From Streptomyces sp. NBC_01210 (GTDB taxonomy: Bacteria; Actinomycetota; Actinomycetes; Streptomycetales; Streptomycetaceae): a stretch of 64,000 nt of DNA. The DNA lies in the NCBI RefSeq assembly GCF_036010325.1, contig NZ_CP108549.1, positions 4,898,001 to 4,962,000 on the forward strand, read 5' to 3'. The stretch's first letter is position 1. Each line of letters opens with the position of its first letter. The notes under the pieces were generated by a model, which did no database searches, had not been told where the DNA came from, and saw only the letters and a list, made by a program, of their open reading frames with translations. The position numbers and the translations under genes were made by a program. Shown piece after piece: positions 35,284 through 43,163 of the stretch.

Positions 35284-35479
35284 ATGGCCGCGCAACCTGA
35301 GGGCATGCCGTGCTGGGTCGATGCGATGTACCGAACACGGCGGGGTGCTGCGGTTCGGGCCGATGGACAGTCCGTTCGGCCGGTTCGCGGCGCTGAGCGA
35401 CCCGCAGGGCGCGGCGTTCTCCGTCATCGACATGACGACGACCGAGGGCGAGATGCCCAAGACTTCCGATGTGACCTGA
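35284..35479 (+). pseudogene. Remnant of a VOC-family (two-domain glyoxalase-like) gene
   Basis: ATG 35284 opens MAAQPEGMPCWVDAMY, the usual start of a CFP30B-type VOC domain (GTPCWVDAM). After about 50 bp a different frame encodes LRFGPMDSPFGRFAALSDPQ then GAAFSVIDMTTTEGEMPK, the usual end of such a domain, ending at TGA 35477-35479. The roughly 200 residues normally between are absent and the frame is shifted, so the gene is dead by internal deletion. Confidence 0.7.
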
Positions 35480-35576
35480 CGGTGGGACCTGAGCGGCCGA
35501 GGCCCCGGGCAGGTCGGCTGAACCTTCCTGCCCCTGCGCCGAGTTGGGGACGCCCTGACTCCGGCACATTAACCCT

Positions 35577-35614
35577 GGCAGGAAGCCCCGGGCCGTCGGC
35601 CCGGGCTTCCTGCC
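35577..35614. terminator. Strong terminator hairpin
   Basis: Arms 35577-35594 and 35598-35614 pair over 17 bp with one bulged C and a 3-nt loop (GTC). It separates the VOC remnant (plus strand) from the convergent PP2C gene. Confidence 0.85.
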
Positions 35615-35630
35615 GGCGCGAGGGAAGGCC

Positions 35631-36419
35631 CTATTCGCCGATGCGCACCACCGCGAACGTGATGTTGTCAGGCCCGCCCGCCTCGATGGCGGCCTTCCAC
35701 AACTCGTAGGCGGCCCTGTCGTCGTCGTGCACCCGCAGCAGGTTCTCGATCGCATCGTCCGGCACCGGGTCGGTCAGCCCGTCGGTGCAGATCAGGTAGC
35801 GATCGCCCGTGGACACCGGGGCGGCGGTTGTGTGCGCCGTGATGGCGCTGAACATGGGGCTGCCGCCGAGTGTCTGTGTGACGGCTGACGTGGTGCGCCG
35901 CCCAGGTGCCGGGGGCGGGCTGTCGTCCACGCTCACCTGGCGAAGTCCGTCCTCAGTCACGTGGAACACTTTGCTGTCGCCGACATTGAACGTCAGCAGC
36001 GAATCCGCCAACACGACGACGCCCGCGACCGTGGTTCCCATGGTGACCCGCTCAGGAAACCCGTCGGTCGCCGCATACACCGCGCGATTGCAGAGGTCCA
36101 GAACGTCACGGACTGCTTGCTCGCCGTCCAAGGCAGGCCCGAGCGAGGCGAGTTGGCGGACGACCAGTGAACTGGCCACTTCGCCGGCCGGCTGCCCGCC
36201 GAGCCCGTCGGCGACCGCGACGACGAGCGGTGTGCCGACGGGGAACAGCAGCGTCTGGGGACTCTCGGTCACGGTGCCGCACAGCGTCCACGGTCCGACG
36301 ACGAGGCTGTCCTCGTTGTGATCCCGGATCAGCCCGTCATGGCTCAAAGCGGTCACAGCTATGTACGGCACCGGCGTTTCCCGCCCTTCCGCAACGGCAG
36401 GTGTGTCCCTCACCACCAT
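35631..36419 (-). CDS. PP2C-family serine/threonine phosphatase
   Basis: A 262-residue enzyme with the standard metal motifs: GLIRDHNEDSLVVG, VVAVADGLGGQPAGEVASSL, TFNVGDSKVFHV, YLICTDGLTDPVPDDAIENL and AGGPDNITFAVVRIG. It dephosphorylates Ser/Thr on proteins, opposing Hanks-type kinases. The ATG has no strong ribosome site. Confidence 0.9.
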   Translation of the reverse strand: MVVRDTPAVAEGRETPVPYIAVTALSHDGLIRDHNEDSLVVGPWTLCGTVTESPQTLLFPVGTPLVVAVADGLGGQPAGEVASSLVVRQLASLGPALDGEQAVRDVLDLCNRAVYAATDGFPERVTMGTTVAGVVVLADSLLTFNVGDSKVFHVTEDGLRQVSVDDSPPPAPGRRTTSAVTQTLGGSPMFSAITAHTTAAPVSTGDRYLICTDGLTDPVPDDAIENLLRVHDDDRAAYELWKAAIEAGGPDNITFAVVRIGE

Positions 36420-36470
36420 TGTGACGCCGCGAGAGTACCGGTCGCAGTGCCTGGGCTCCGCGGAAGCGGT

Positions 36471-37292
36471 TCAGGGCGCCGTGAAGAGTGTCGGGAAGCG
36501 GGGAGCGAGCCAGGGCTTGCGGCCCCAGGTGAGGACGCGGCCCCGGGCCATTGCGCCCCACGGCTCGCAGCGGCCGAGCGCCATGAGCAGGAAGGTGACC
36601 GGCTCGGTGAGGATGGTGCAGTCCGGCCGGCTCGGCGGCTGCGCGCTCACGGCCACGGCGCCGTCGGTGAAGGTGACGCCGAAGCGGGCGCCGCCCCACA
36701 GGCGGATCGTGTAGCGGGCGGTCAGCCCAGCGGTGGTGGCGGTGTCGACCACCCGTGGCATGGCCGTGATCAGGAAGGGCAGGGTCAGCTCGACCCGGGC
36801 GCGGTCGATCATGTGCGGGCGGCCCAGCGCGCGGGCGAGGTCGTAGCCGTGCCCGAGCATGTGCGCCAGCAGGTACGAGCCCAGTTCGGCCCGGCTCATC
36901 GGGCCCAGCGGGGTGAACACAGTCCCCTCCACCGTGCGCTGGTCCACCGCCTCGATGAACGCGGCAGCATGCTCCACGATCATCCCGGCCAGCGGATCGG
37001 CCGCGCGCTCGTCGAATTCGGCGAGCGCGCGCTCGTTGGCCTCGGCCAGGCTCTGCGCGGTGCCGTCCCCGTAGCTGCGCTCGTGCCCTGCGGCGATATC
37101 GGCCATCAGCTCATTGGCCTGGGCCAGATGCGCTGCCGCCGCCCCGACGCTCCACTCCGACCCGGGTACCGGAACACCTGTGTCGGGAACCCCGCGCAGC
37201 AGCGCGGCGATCTCCTCGGCGGTGTCGCGTATCGCGTCACCGAGTCCCTCGGGCAGAGTGCCTCGTACTTCCTGCCCAGCCACTGGTGCCAC
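36471..37292 (-). CDS. Maleylpyruvate isomerase-family protein (DinB-like, mycothiol-dependent type)
   Basis: A 273-residue protein. Residues 20-150 form the DinB/MDMPI four-helix fold (VPGSEWSVGAAAAHLAQANE, SYLLAHMLGHGYDLARALGR with metal-binding His), and the C-terminal part (YTIRLWGGARFGVTFTDGAV, DCTILTEPVTFLLMALGR) is the SCP2-like MDMPI_C domain. GTG 37292 is 4 nt after GGGAG. Members use mycothiol as cofactor; substrate unknown. Divergent from an IclR regulator. Confidence 0.85.
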   Translation of the reverse strand: MAPVAGQEVRGTLPEGLGDAIRDTAEEIAALLRGVPDTGVPVPGSEWSVGAAAAHLAQANELMADIAAGHERSYGDGTAQSLAEANERALAEFDERAADPLAGMIVEHAAAFIEAVDQRTVEGTVFTPLGPMSRAELGSYLLAHMLGHGYDLARALGRPHMIDRARVELTLPFLITAMPRVVDTATTAGLTARYTIRLWGGARFGVTFTDGAVAVSAQPPSRPDCTILTEPVTFLLMALGRCEPWGAMARGRVLTWGRKPWLAPRFPTLFTAP

Positions 37293-37496
37293 GACTCTCC
37301 CATCGTCACCCTCGTACCCACAGCGGATACGCAGCCCGTCGGCGAACCTGTTCGAGATCGCCCGGGTAGACAACCAGGCAAAGAGAGCTGCGACAAGAGC
37401 TTGGGCAGCAAACCGGACGGATGCGGTCCGGGGTCACGTCGGCGACCCCGGCCGAGGCGCCTTGCTAACGCGAAGCGCCGGGCGCAATCTGGGGGT

Positions 37497-38255
37497 ATGG
37501 GTGCTCAAGAGGGCCCAACGCTCATCACTTCCGTGCAGCGAGCCTTCCGCTTGATGGAAGCCGTGGGGGCACACGAGGGCGGCGTACCGGCGAAGCAGCT
37601 GGCGCGCGAGGTAGGGCTGCCCCTGGCCACCACGTACCACCTGCTCCGGACGATGGTCAACGACGGGTATCTACGGAAGCTGGACGACGGCGGGTTCGTC
37701 ATCGGGGACAAGCTGCACGTGCTGCATGCCGGAAGCCGTGGGCAGGCGCTGCTCACGCGCATCCGTCCCACGCTCGCCGCTCTGCGGGACGAGATTTCGG
37801 CGGCCGCCTATCTGACCTTCTACGAGGACGGCGAGATCCGGGTCGCCGAGATCGTCGACAGCCCCCGGGCACCACGGGCCGACCTCTGGGTGGGATTCGA
37901 GGACGCCGGGCACGCCACGGCGCTGGGCAAGTGCGTTCTGCGTGAGCTGGACGACGACTCCCGCGGCGACTACCTCTCCCGGCACCGTCTCGCCGATCTC
38001 ACGCCACGGACGATCACCCACCGTTCCGAACTGCTCCGACGGCTCGATTCGTCACCCGCCACCCCGGCCGTCCTGGACCTGGAGGAGTACTCCCTCGGTA
38101 CGGTCTGCGTCGCCGTGCCCGTATACAGCGGTCAGACACTCGGCTCGCTCGGTGTCTCCGTCCGGGCGGACCGGCTCTCCCGAATCGATCAAGTCCTCGC
38201 GCAGCTGATCCCGGCAGCGAATCGCGTGACCAGGGGCCTTTCACTCACTATCTGA
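37497..38255 (+). CDS. IclR-family transcriptional regulator
   Basis: A 252-residue regulator. The winged helix (LITSVQRAFRLMEAVGAHEG, KQLAREVGLPLATTYHLLRT) is followed by the GAF-like effector domain (DLWVGFEDAGHATALGKCVL, GTVCVAVPVYSGQTLGSLGV). The ATG at 37497 is poorly served by a ribosome site (GGGGG one base away). It is divergent from the MDMPI-like gene, 204 bp apart, and may regulate it. Confidence 0.9.
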   Translation: MGAQEGPTLITSVQRAFRLMEAVGAHEGGVPAKQLAREVGLPLATTYHLLRTMVNDGYLRKLDDGGFVIGDKLHVLHAGSRGQALLTRIRPTLAALRDEISAAAYLTFYEDGEIRVAEIVDSPRAPRADLWVGFEDAGHATALGKCVLRELDDDSRGDYLSRHRLADLTPRTITHRSELLRRLDSSPATPAVLDLEEYSLGTVCVAVPVYSGQTLGSLGVSVRADRLSRIDQVLAQLIPAANRVTRGLSLTI

Positions 38256-38352
38256 AAACCCTGCCCTTGTGACCCACCCGCTTATACCTGTTTCCTGGAC
38301 AAACCGGGCCATTCAGGCCTCACCAACGGATCAGGGAGTTGCGGACGCGAAC

Positions 38353-39612
38353 ATGATTCAGACCCGAGACGATCAGCGCGACCGCCCACGGATCTGGAAG
38401 CTCACCAAGCGGACCGCCGGCACCGGTGCACCGGCCGGGCCGGACGACAGCCCGGGGGAAATCCTGGCCTCGGGGGCAACGAAGCTGGACCAGCCGCGCA
38501 CCGCCGCCCTCCTCGCCGGCGCGCCCGCGCTGATCGTCTTTGCGGTTGCGCTCCTCGCCCTCATCAGCGGAGCCGGGGCGACCTGGTTGCCGCTGCTCGC
38601 CGTCGGACCCACGCTGGCCGCCGCCACCAGCAGGCCGGCGGGAGTCCTCCGTATCGGCTTCATCGCCGTGGCACTGGGCGCGGTGTTCGGCGTACGCGGC
38701 GGTGCGCCGGGCCGTGAGCAGGCAATCGTGCTGTCCGCACTGGTCGCCGTCACCCTCGCGGGCAGCCTGGCCAGCGCGCTGCGCGGGCGTCGCGAACGGG
38801 TGCTGGAAGCCGTCCGCTCAGTCGCCGAGGCTGCCCAGCACGCCCTCCTCAAGCCCGTGCCTGCCACGGTCGGGCAGTTCCAGGTGGCTGTCCGCTACAG
38901 CGCCGCCGCGGCGGAGGCCCGAATCGGCGGGGACCTCTACGCGCTCGTGCCCACCCCTCACGGGATCAGGCTGATCGTCGGAGATGTGCGCGGCAAAGGG
39001 CTGCCCGCGGTGAGCACCGCCGCGCTGGTGCTCGGTGTCTTCCGCGAGGCCGCCTATGACGAGCCGGATCTCCTGGATGTCGTCGGCAGGATCGAGCGGA
39101 GCCTGGCGCGCAACCTTGGTCCCGACGACTTCGTCACCGCCGTTGTCGCCGGGTACGCCGGGGCCGAGCGCATGGAGATAGTCAACTGCGGACACGCCCC
39201 TCCGCTGCTGGTTCGCGGATCCGACGTCAGGGCTGTCGAACCGACCCATCCGGCTCCGCCGCTCGGGCTGAACGCCCTCACCGGTGAGACCCCGAGCCTT
39301 CAGGTGCTGACTTTCACCGACGGAGACCAGTTGCTTCTCTACACCGACGGGGTGACCGAGGCCCGCAACCACAGTCGTGAGTTCTACCCGCTCATCGAAC
39401 GGGTGGCACGGCATGTGTCGGACGAGCCGGCCCGTACCGTCGCCGCGCTGCACAACGAGCTGCTCGCGCACGTGGGCGGCCACCTCCACGACGACGCGGC
39501 GCTGCTTCTGCTCCGCAAGCCGGCCGTTGACCGAATCCCGGTCGGCCCGTGTGCGGCGGTTCAGGGCGCGTCCACAGAAGCGATGACGCGTCAGGCGCCG
39601 GGTGCGCGGTAG
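38353..39612 (+). CDS. SpoIIE-type PP2C phosphatase with N-terminal membrane domain
   Basis: A 419-residue protein. Three membrane segments (AALLAGAPALIVFAVALLAL, WLPLLAVGPTLAAATS, IVLSALVAVTLAGSLASAL) are followed by a SpoIIE domain with RIGGDLYALV, LIVGDVRGKGLPAVSTAALV, NCGHAPPLLV, LLLYTDGVTEAR and HDDAALLLLR. Such proteins dephosphorylate anti-anti-sigma factors in the stress sigma pathway. ATG 38353 is the first start before the recognisable protein. The end overlaps the convergent GYD-domain gene by 22 bp. Confidence 0.9.
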   Translation: MIQTRDDQRDRPRIWKLTKRTAGTGAPAGPDDSPGEILASGATKLDQPRTAALLAGAPALIVFAVALLALISGAGATWLPLLAVGPTLAAATSRPAGVLRIGFIAVALGAVFGVRGGAPGREQAIVLSALVAVTLAGSLASALRGRRERVLEAVRSVAEAAQHALLKPVPATVGQFQVAVRYSAAAAEARIGGDLYALVPTPHGIRLIVGDVRGKGLPAVSTAALVLGVFREAAYDEPDLLDVVGRIERSLARNLGPDDFVTAVVAGYAGAERMEIVNCGHAPPLLVRGSDVRAVEPTHPAPPLGLNALTGETPSLQVLTFTDGDQLLLYTDGVTEARNHSREFYPLIERVARHVSDEPARTVAALHNELLAHVGGHLHDDAALLLLRKPAVDRIPVGPCAAVQGASTEAMTRQAPGAR

Positions 39613-39911
39613 TCCACCTTCTGGCGGACCGCCTCGTCGATCTCCTCGGGCGTCAGCAGCACGACCATGCTCGTGCGCACGCCGCCGGCCGCCGACACGA
39701 CGAGACCCAGGGCCGCGGCGGAGGCGTTGCTCGGCAGGTCCACCGTGACATAGATGTCCTCCTCGCCGAATGCCCAGTACATCGATTCGAGCTGACCCCC
39801 CAGGCTCTGGACCATGCGTCCGACGACCTCACGGCGCGCCGTACCGCCTTCCTTGAGCAGGCCCTTCAGCCCATCCACGGTCAACCTGGCTCGGACAAGG
39901 TATTTCGACAT
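39591..39911 (-). CDS. GYD-domain protein
   Basis: A 106-residue protein: MSKYLVRARLTVDGLKGLLK, GGQLESMYWAFGEEDIYVTV, SAAGGVRTSMVVLLTPEEID. This is the GYD-domain pattern (ferredoxin-like fold). ATG 39911 has AAAGG 9 nt upstream. Function unknown. Confidence 0.85.
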   Translation of the reverse strand: MSKYLVRARLTVDGLKGLLKEGGTARREVVGRMVQSLGGQLESMYWAFGEEDIYVTVDLPSNASAAALGLVVSAAGGVRTSMVVLLTPEEIDEAVRQKVDYRAPGA

Positions 39912-40029
39912 CGGCCTCCGCCTTTCACACGGTGCGTCCATCGTCGCCCTGCGTCAGCGCGACTGCATCCCGGGCAGGCCGCCGGGGTGGCCGTCCCCGC
40001 GCGTCCCCCGCCCGATCAGCCCCGCCCGA

Positions 40030-40251
40030 TCAGCCCCGCCCGTCCTCCGCCGCCGCGGATTCCGCTGCGGCAGCGGCCGACTCGGCGGCATCCACGCGTG
40101 CCTTCATGTCGGTGACCTCTGCGGGGCTTGTGGTCACGGGGCCGTCGGGCGTTCCGCCGACTTTCTCGTCGCTGTTCTGCCCGCAGCCGGTGAGGGCCGT
40201 GAGGAACAGCAGGGTGGCCGCGACGGCGGTGGCGGTGCGTCGGCGGGACAT
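40030..40251 (-). CDS. Small lipoprotein
   Basis: A 73-residue frame: MSRRRTATAVAATLLFLTAL with lipobox LTGC, then an Ala/Glu-rich tail (ARVDAAESAAAAAESAAAED) that should form a helix. Its ATG overlaps the stop of the upstream secreted-protein gene (TGATG), so they are coupled. Likely a membrane-anchored partner of the protein at 40251-40649. Confidence 0.75.
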   Translation of the reverse strand: MSRRRTATAVAATLLFLTALTGCGQNSDEKVGGTPDGPVTTSPAEVTDMKARVDAAESAAAAAESAAAEDGRG

Positions 40252-40649
40252 CACTTCTCGCTCCCGTTGTTGTTCGCCTCGCACCAGGTCTTGACGGCAG
40301 TCAGGTCCTTCCGGCGCTTCTCGAGGGTGGGAACGAGGGAGCGGCGGAAGGTGAGCTTGTCGTTGAGGTAGGTCTCGATCTCGGTGTGACCGGCTGCCTT
40401 GGCGTTCTCGACCCGCTTCGCCAGCCGCGCGATGGAGCCGCGCTGCGTCGCGTTCCCGTCGAGGCGGGCCAGGGCTCGATCGAGACGCTTCTCGATCTTC
40501 GGGACCCGCTTGCAGAGAGCCTGGGCGCCGTCGCCGGTGGGCGCGGCGTCCGGCGACGGTGTCCCTCCGCCGGCGGAGGCCGTGCCTGCCGCGGCGAGCA
40601 GCGCGGCGACGGCGGTGAGAGCCAGGGCAGCGGTCTTGACGGTCCTCAT
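40251..40649 (-). CDS. Secreted protein of unknown function
   Basis: A 132-residue protein with signal peptide MRTVKTAALALTAVAALLAA (cleavage after ASA), then a helical, basic mature part (VPKIEKRLDRALARLDGNAT, RSLVPTLEKRRKDLTAVKTW) and two Cys (ALCKR, WCEAN) that could form a disulfide. GAGGAG is 8 nt before the ATG. It lies just downstream of a two-component system, so it may be a target or sensor partner. Confidence 0.8.
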   Translation of the reverse strand: MRTVKTAALALTAVAALLAAAGTASAGGGTPSPDAAPTGDGAQALCKRVPKIEKRLDRALARLDGNATQRGSIARLAKRVENAKAAGHTEIETYLNDKLTFRRSLVPTLEKRRKDLTAVKTWCEANNNGSEK

Positions 40650-40704
40650 GGCGGTTTCTCCTCCGGATCGGGGCGAGGCCCATCTGCCTGCGCCTGCCGA
40701 GAAG

Positions 40705-42198
40705 TTAGGAGCCGTCCTTGTGGAAACCTTGTGGGTGCCGGGCAGTTCCGGTCAGCCAGTCCCGCTCGGCCGGCAGGAGGATCTCGGTCTGCCTGCTCTC
40801 CCGCACCGGTAGCCGCACCTCGATCCTCGTACCGCCGGCGCCAGGGCGGTCCTGGACCTGGACGCGGCCGCCGTGCAGGGCGGTCTGCTGCGCGACCAGG
40901 GTCAGGCCGAGCCCGGAGCCGGGGCTGTCCGGTCTGCGCTCGAAGCGATGGAACACCGCATCGCGGCGTGGCGACGGGATGCCGGGCCCGTGGTCGTCCA
41001 CCGTCAGGACGGCGACCGAGCCCGTGGGCTGTCCGCCCGCTCGAAGGCCCAGCTCGATCCGGGCCCGTCCGTCGCTGCCCCGACCGTGAGTCAGGGCGTT
41101 GGCCAGGAGGTTGTCGACGATTGTCCGTACTCCGGGCTCCCATGCGTGCACGCTGAGGCGCGGCATCACCGGGACGGTGATCTCCGCTGTGGGATGCCTG
41201 CGCCTGGCGTCGGCGACGGAGGCGTCGATCACTTCGGTGAGGTCCACCGGACCGAAGGCATCGGCCTCGACCAGGTCGCCCCGTCCGAGTTCCCTGAGCA
41301 TCACCAGCAGGCTCAGCAGCCGGGCGTGCTCGGCCCGGAGATCCCTCAGGACCTCGTCCCGGTCAGCCGATGCGAGGTCGGGATGCCCGGCGAGGATCTC
41401 CAGGTTCGTCTGCATGCTCATCAGCGGGGTGCGCAGTTCATGCGCCGCGGCGGAAGCGAACGACCGGGCTGTGGTCAGGGCACCCGTGGTCCGCGCGGCC
41501 TGTTCGTCATAGCGGGCCAGTACGGTCTGCAGCGTACGGGCGAGGTCGTCGACCTCGGTGACCCCGGTCCGGCTGTGGTCGAGCCTTGCCGCATCCACCC
41601 TCGGGTCGAGGCCGCTGGTGCGCTGTTGCAGTCGTCGCAGCGGGCGGCCGGCCCGCGAGGCGCCAGCCAGAGCCAGCAGCCCGGACAACGGCGCGGCCAG
41701 CAGCGCCACGGTCACCACGCGCCGACGTACGAGAGCCAGTTGGTCCTCGCTCGCGGTATCGGGGGAGAACAGCCACAGCGTGCCGTCGACACCGGGGCGC
41801 GAGCCCTGCACAGGCACTGACAGCACCCGCCAGCTCCTGGCCCCTTCCTCGACGGTGACCGGCGTCCGAGTGCTCTGCGGAAGCGGTACGGAAGCATCGG
41901 GCTGCGGGCCGCCCGAGACGGTGCCCCGCGGCCCGGTCAGCCGGATACCGACATCCAGGCCGGAGGCGTACAACTGCCGCTCACGGGCCTGCTCGACCGC
42001 AGCGGGACGGTCGGCGGCGGTGGCCCGCAACAGCCGGCGGGCGTCCCCCGCGGCCACTGCCGCACGCTCCCGTAGATGCGCGTCCTGCTCCGCATGGAGA
42101 TCACGGGCGACCAGCCGGAGCAGCAACCATCCCGCCGCCAGCACCAGAACCGGCACGGTGACGCCAATGGCGAGTGCGATACGCGTCGACAGCTTCAC
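40705..42198 (-). CDS. Sensor histidine kinase
   Basis: A 497-residue kinase. Membrane segment 1 (IALAIGVTVPVLVLAAGWLL), extracellular sensor (about 35-150), membrane segment 2 (VVTVALLAAPLSGLLALAGA), HAMP, HisKA box FASAAAHELRTPLMSMQTNL and HATPase (NLLANALTHG, DDHGPGIPS, GSGLGLTLVAQQ). It starts with GTG overlapping the regulator stop (GTGA), coupling translation. Signal unknown; two secreted proteins downstream may be linked. Confidence 0.9.
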   Translation of the reverse strand: MKLSTRIALAIGVTVPVLVLAAGWLLLRLVARDLHAEQDAHLRERAAVAAGDARRLLRATAADRPAAVEQARERQLYASGLDVGIRLTGPRGTVSGGPQPDASVPLPQSTRTPVTVEEGARSWRVLSVPVQGSRPGVDGTLWLFSPDTASEDQLALVRRRVVTVALLAAPLSGLLALAGASRAGRPLRRLQQRTSGLDPRVDAARLDHSRTGVTEVDDLARTLQTVLARYDEQAARTTGALTTARSFASAAAHELRTPLMSMQTNLEILAGHPDLASADRDEVLRDLRAEHARLLSLLVMLRELGRGDLVEADAFGPVDLTEVIDASVADARRRHPTAEITVPVMPRLSVHAWEPGVRTIVDNLLANALTHGRGSDGRARIELGLRAGGQPTGSVAVLTVDDHGPGIPSPRRDAVFHRFERRPDSPGSGLGLTLVAQQTALHGGRVQVQDRPGAGGTRIEVRLPVRESRQTEILLPAERDWLTGTARHPQGFHKDGS

Positions 42199-42905
42199 GC
42201 GCTCCGGCCCCCGTTGTCCGGGCGCAGGACGAAACCGACGCCCCGCACGGTATGGATGATCCGCGCCCGGCCGCCGCTCTCCAGCTTGCGCCGCAGATAG
42301 CTGACGAAGGTGTCGACGGCATCCGTGCGCACCTCGAAGTCGTACCCCCAGACCCGCTCCAGCAACTGGTCCCTGGTGAGCACGATCCCCGCGTTGCGCG
42401 CCAGGACCTCCAGCAGCTCGAACTCCCGCCGGGTCAGCACCAGCAACTCGCCGTCCAGCCGCGCCTCGCGGGCCGCCGGATCCAGCACCAGAAGGCCGAT
42501 GCGGACCATGTCCGTGTCCCTCGGCGGCCGCCGGCGCAGCAGCGCCTCCAGCCGCAGCACCAGCTCCTGCAACGCGAACGGCTTGACCAGGTAGTCGTCG
42601 CCACCCGCCTGCAGCCCCGCGATGCGGTCCGCCGTCTCGTCCAGCGCCGACAGCATCAGTACGGGCAGGTCGTTGCCGTCGTCGCGCAGCGCCCGGCACA
42701 CCTGGATTCCGTCGAGATCGGGCATCGAGATATCGAGCACGACCACATCGGTCGGCTCCCGGCGCACATGGACCAGGGCGGGCCGCCCTCCCTCGGCCAG
42801 CGCCACCGCGAAACCGGCCAACCGCAGTCCCCGCTCCAGCGAACGCCGGATCGCCGGATCGTCGTCCACCACCAGCACCCGTCCCCGACCGACGTCACCA
42901 CCCAT
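42195..42905 (-). CDS. OmpR-type response regulator
   Basis: A 236-residue regulator. Receiver: VLVVDDDPAIRRSLERGLRL, phosphoacceptor in VVVLDISMPDLDG, KPFALQELVLRLEALLRR; effector winged helix: LTRREFELLEVLARNAGIVL, SYLRRKLESGGRARIIHTVR. ATG 42905 has GGGAGG 5 nt upstream. It pairs with the overlapping histidine kinase. Confidence 0.95.
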   Translation of the reverse strand: MGGDVGRGRVLVVDDDPAIRRSLERGLRLAGFAVALAEGGRPALVHVRREPTDVVVLDISMPDLDGIQVCRALRDDGNDLPVLMLSALDETADRIAGLQAGGDDYLVKPFALQELVLRLEALLRRRPPRDTDMVRIGLLVLDPAAREARLDGELLVLTRREFELLEVLARNAGIVLTRDQLLERVWGYDFEVRTDAVDTFVSYLRRKLESGGRARIIHTVRGVGFVLRPDNGGRSA

Positions 42906-43163
42906 CCGCGCCTCCCGCCCTCTCAGCTCCCTGCACCACACCGGCACCCACCCCATCGTGTACCAGCAAACAGCCGGATCTGCGCCCGCCGGGATCCGGT
43001 CGGCTGCGGATGTGGGAGGCCAAGGGCCGTGGGGCCGGCCGCTGCGTTACGAAATGGTGGCGTACGGTGCCCGCCGCGGCCCGGCCTCCTGTGAACCGGT
43101 AGCAACCAGACCCTTACTCCCGGGAAACCACGCCGGGCACCCCGGTTCGTAACGTCTTCGGAT

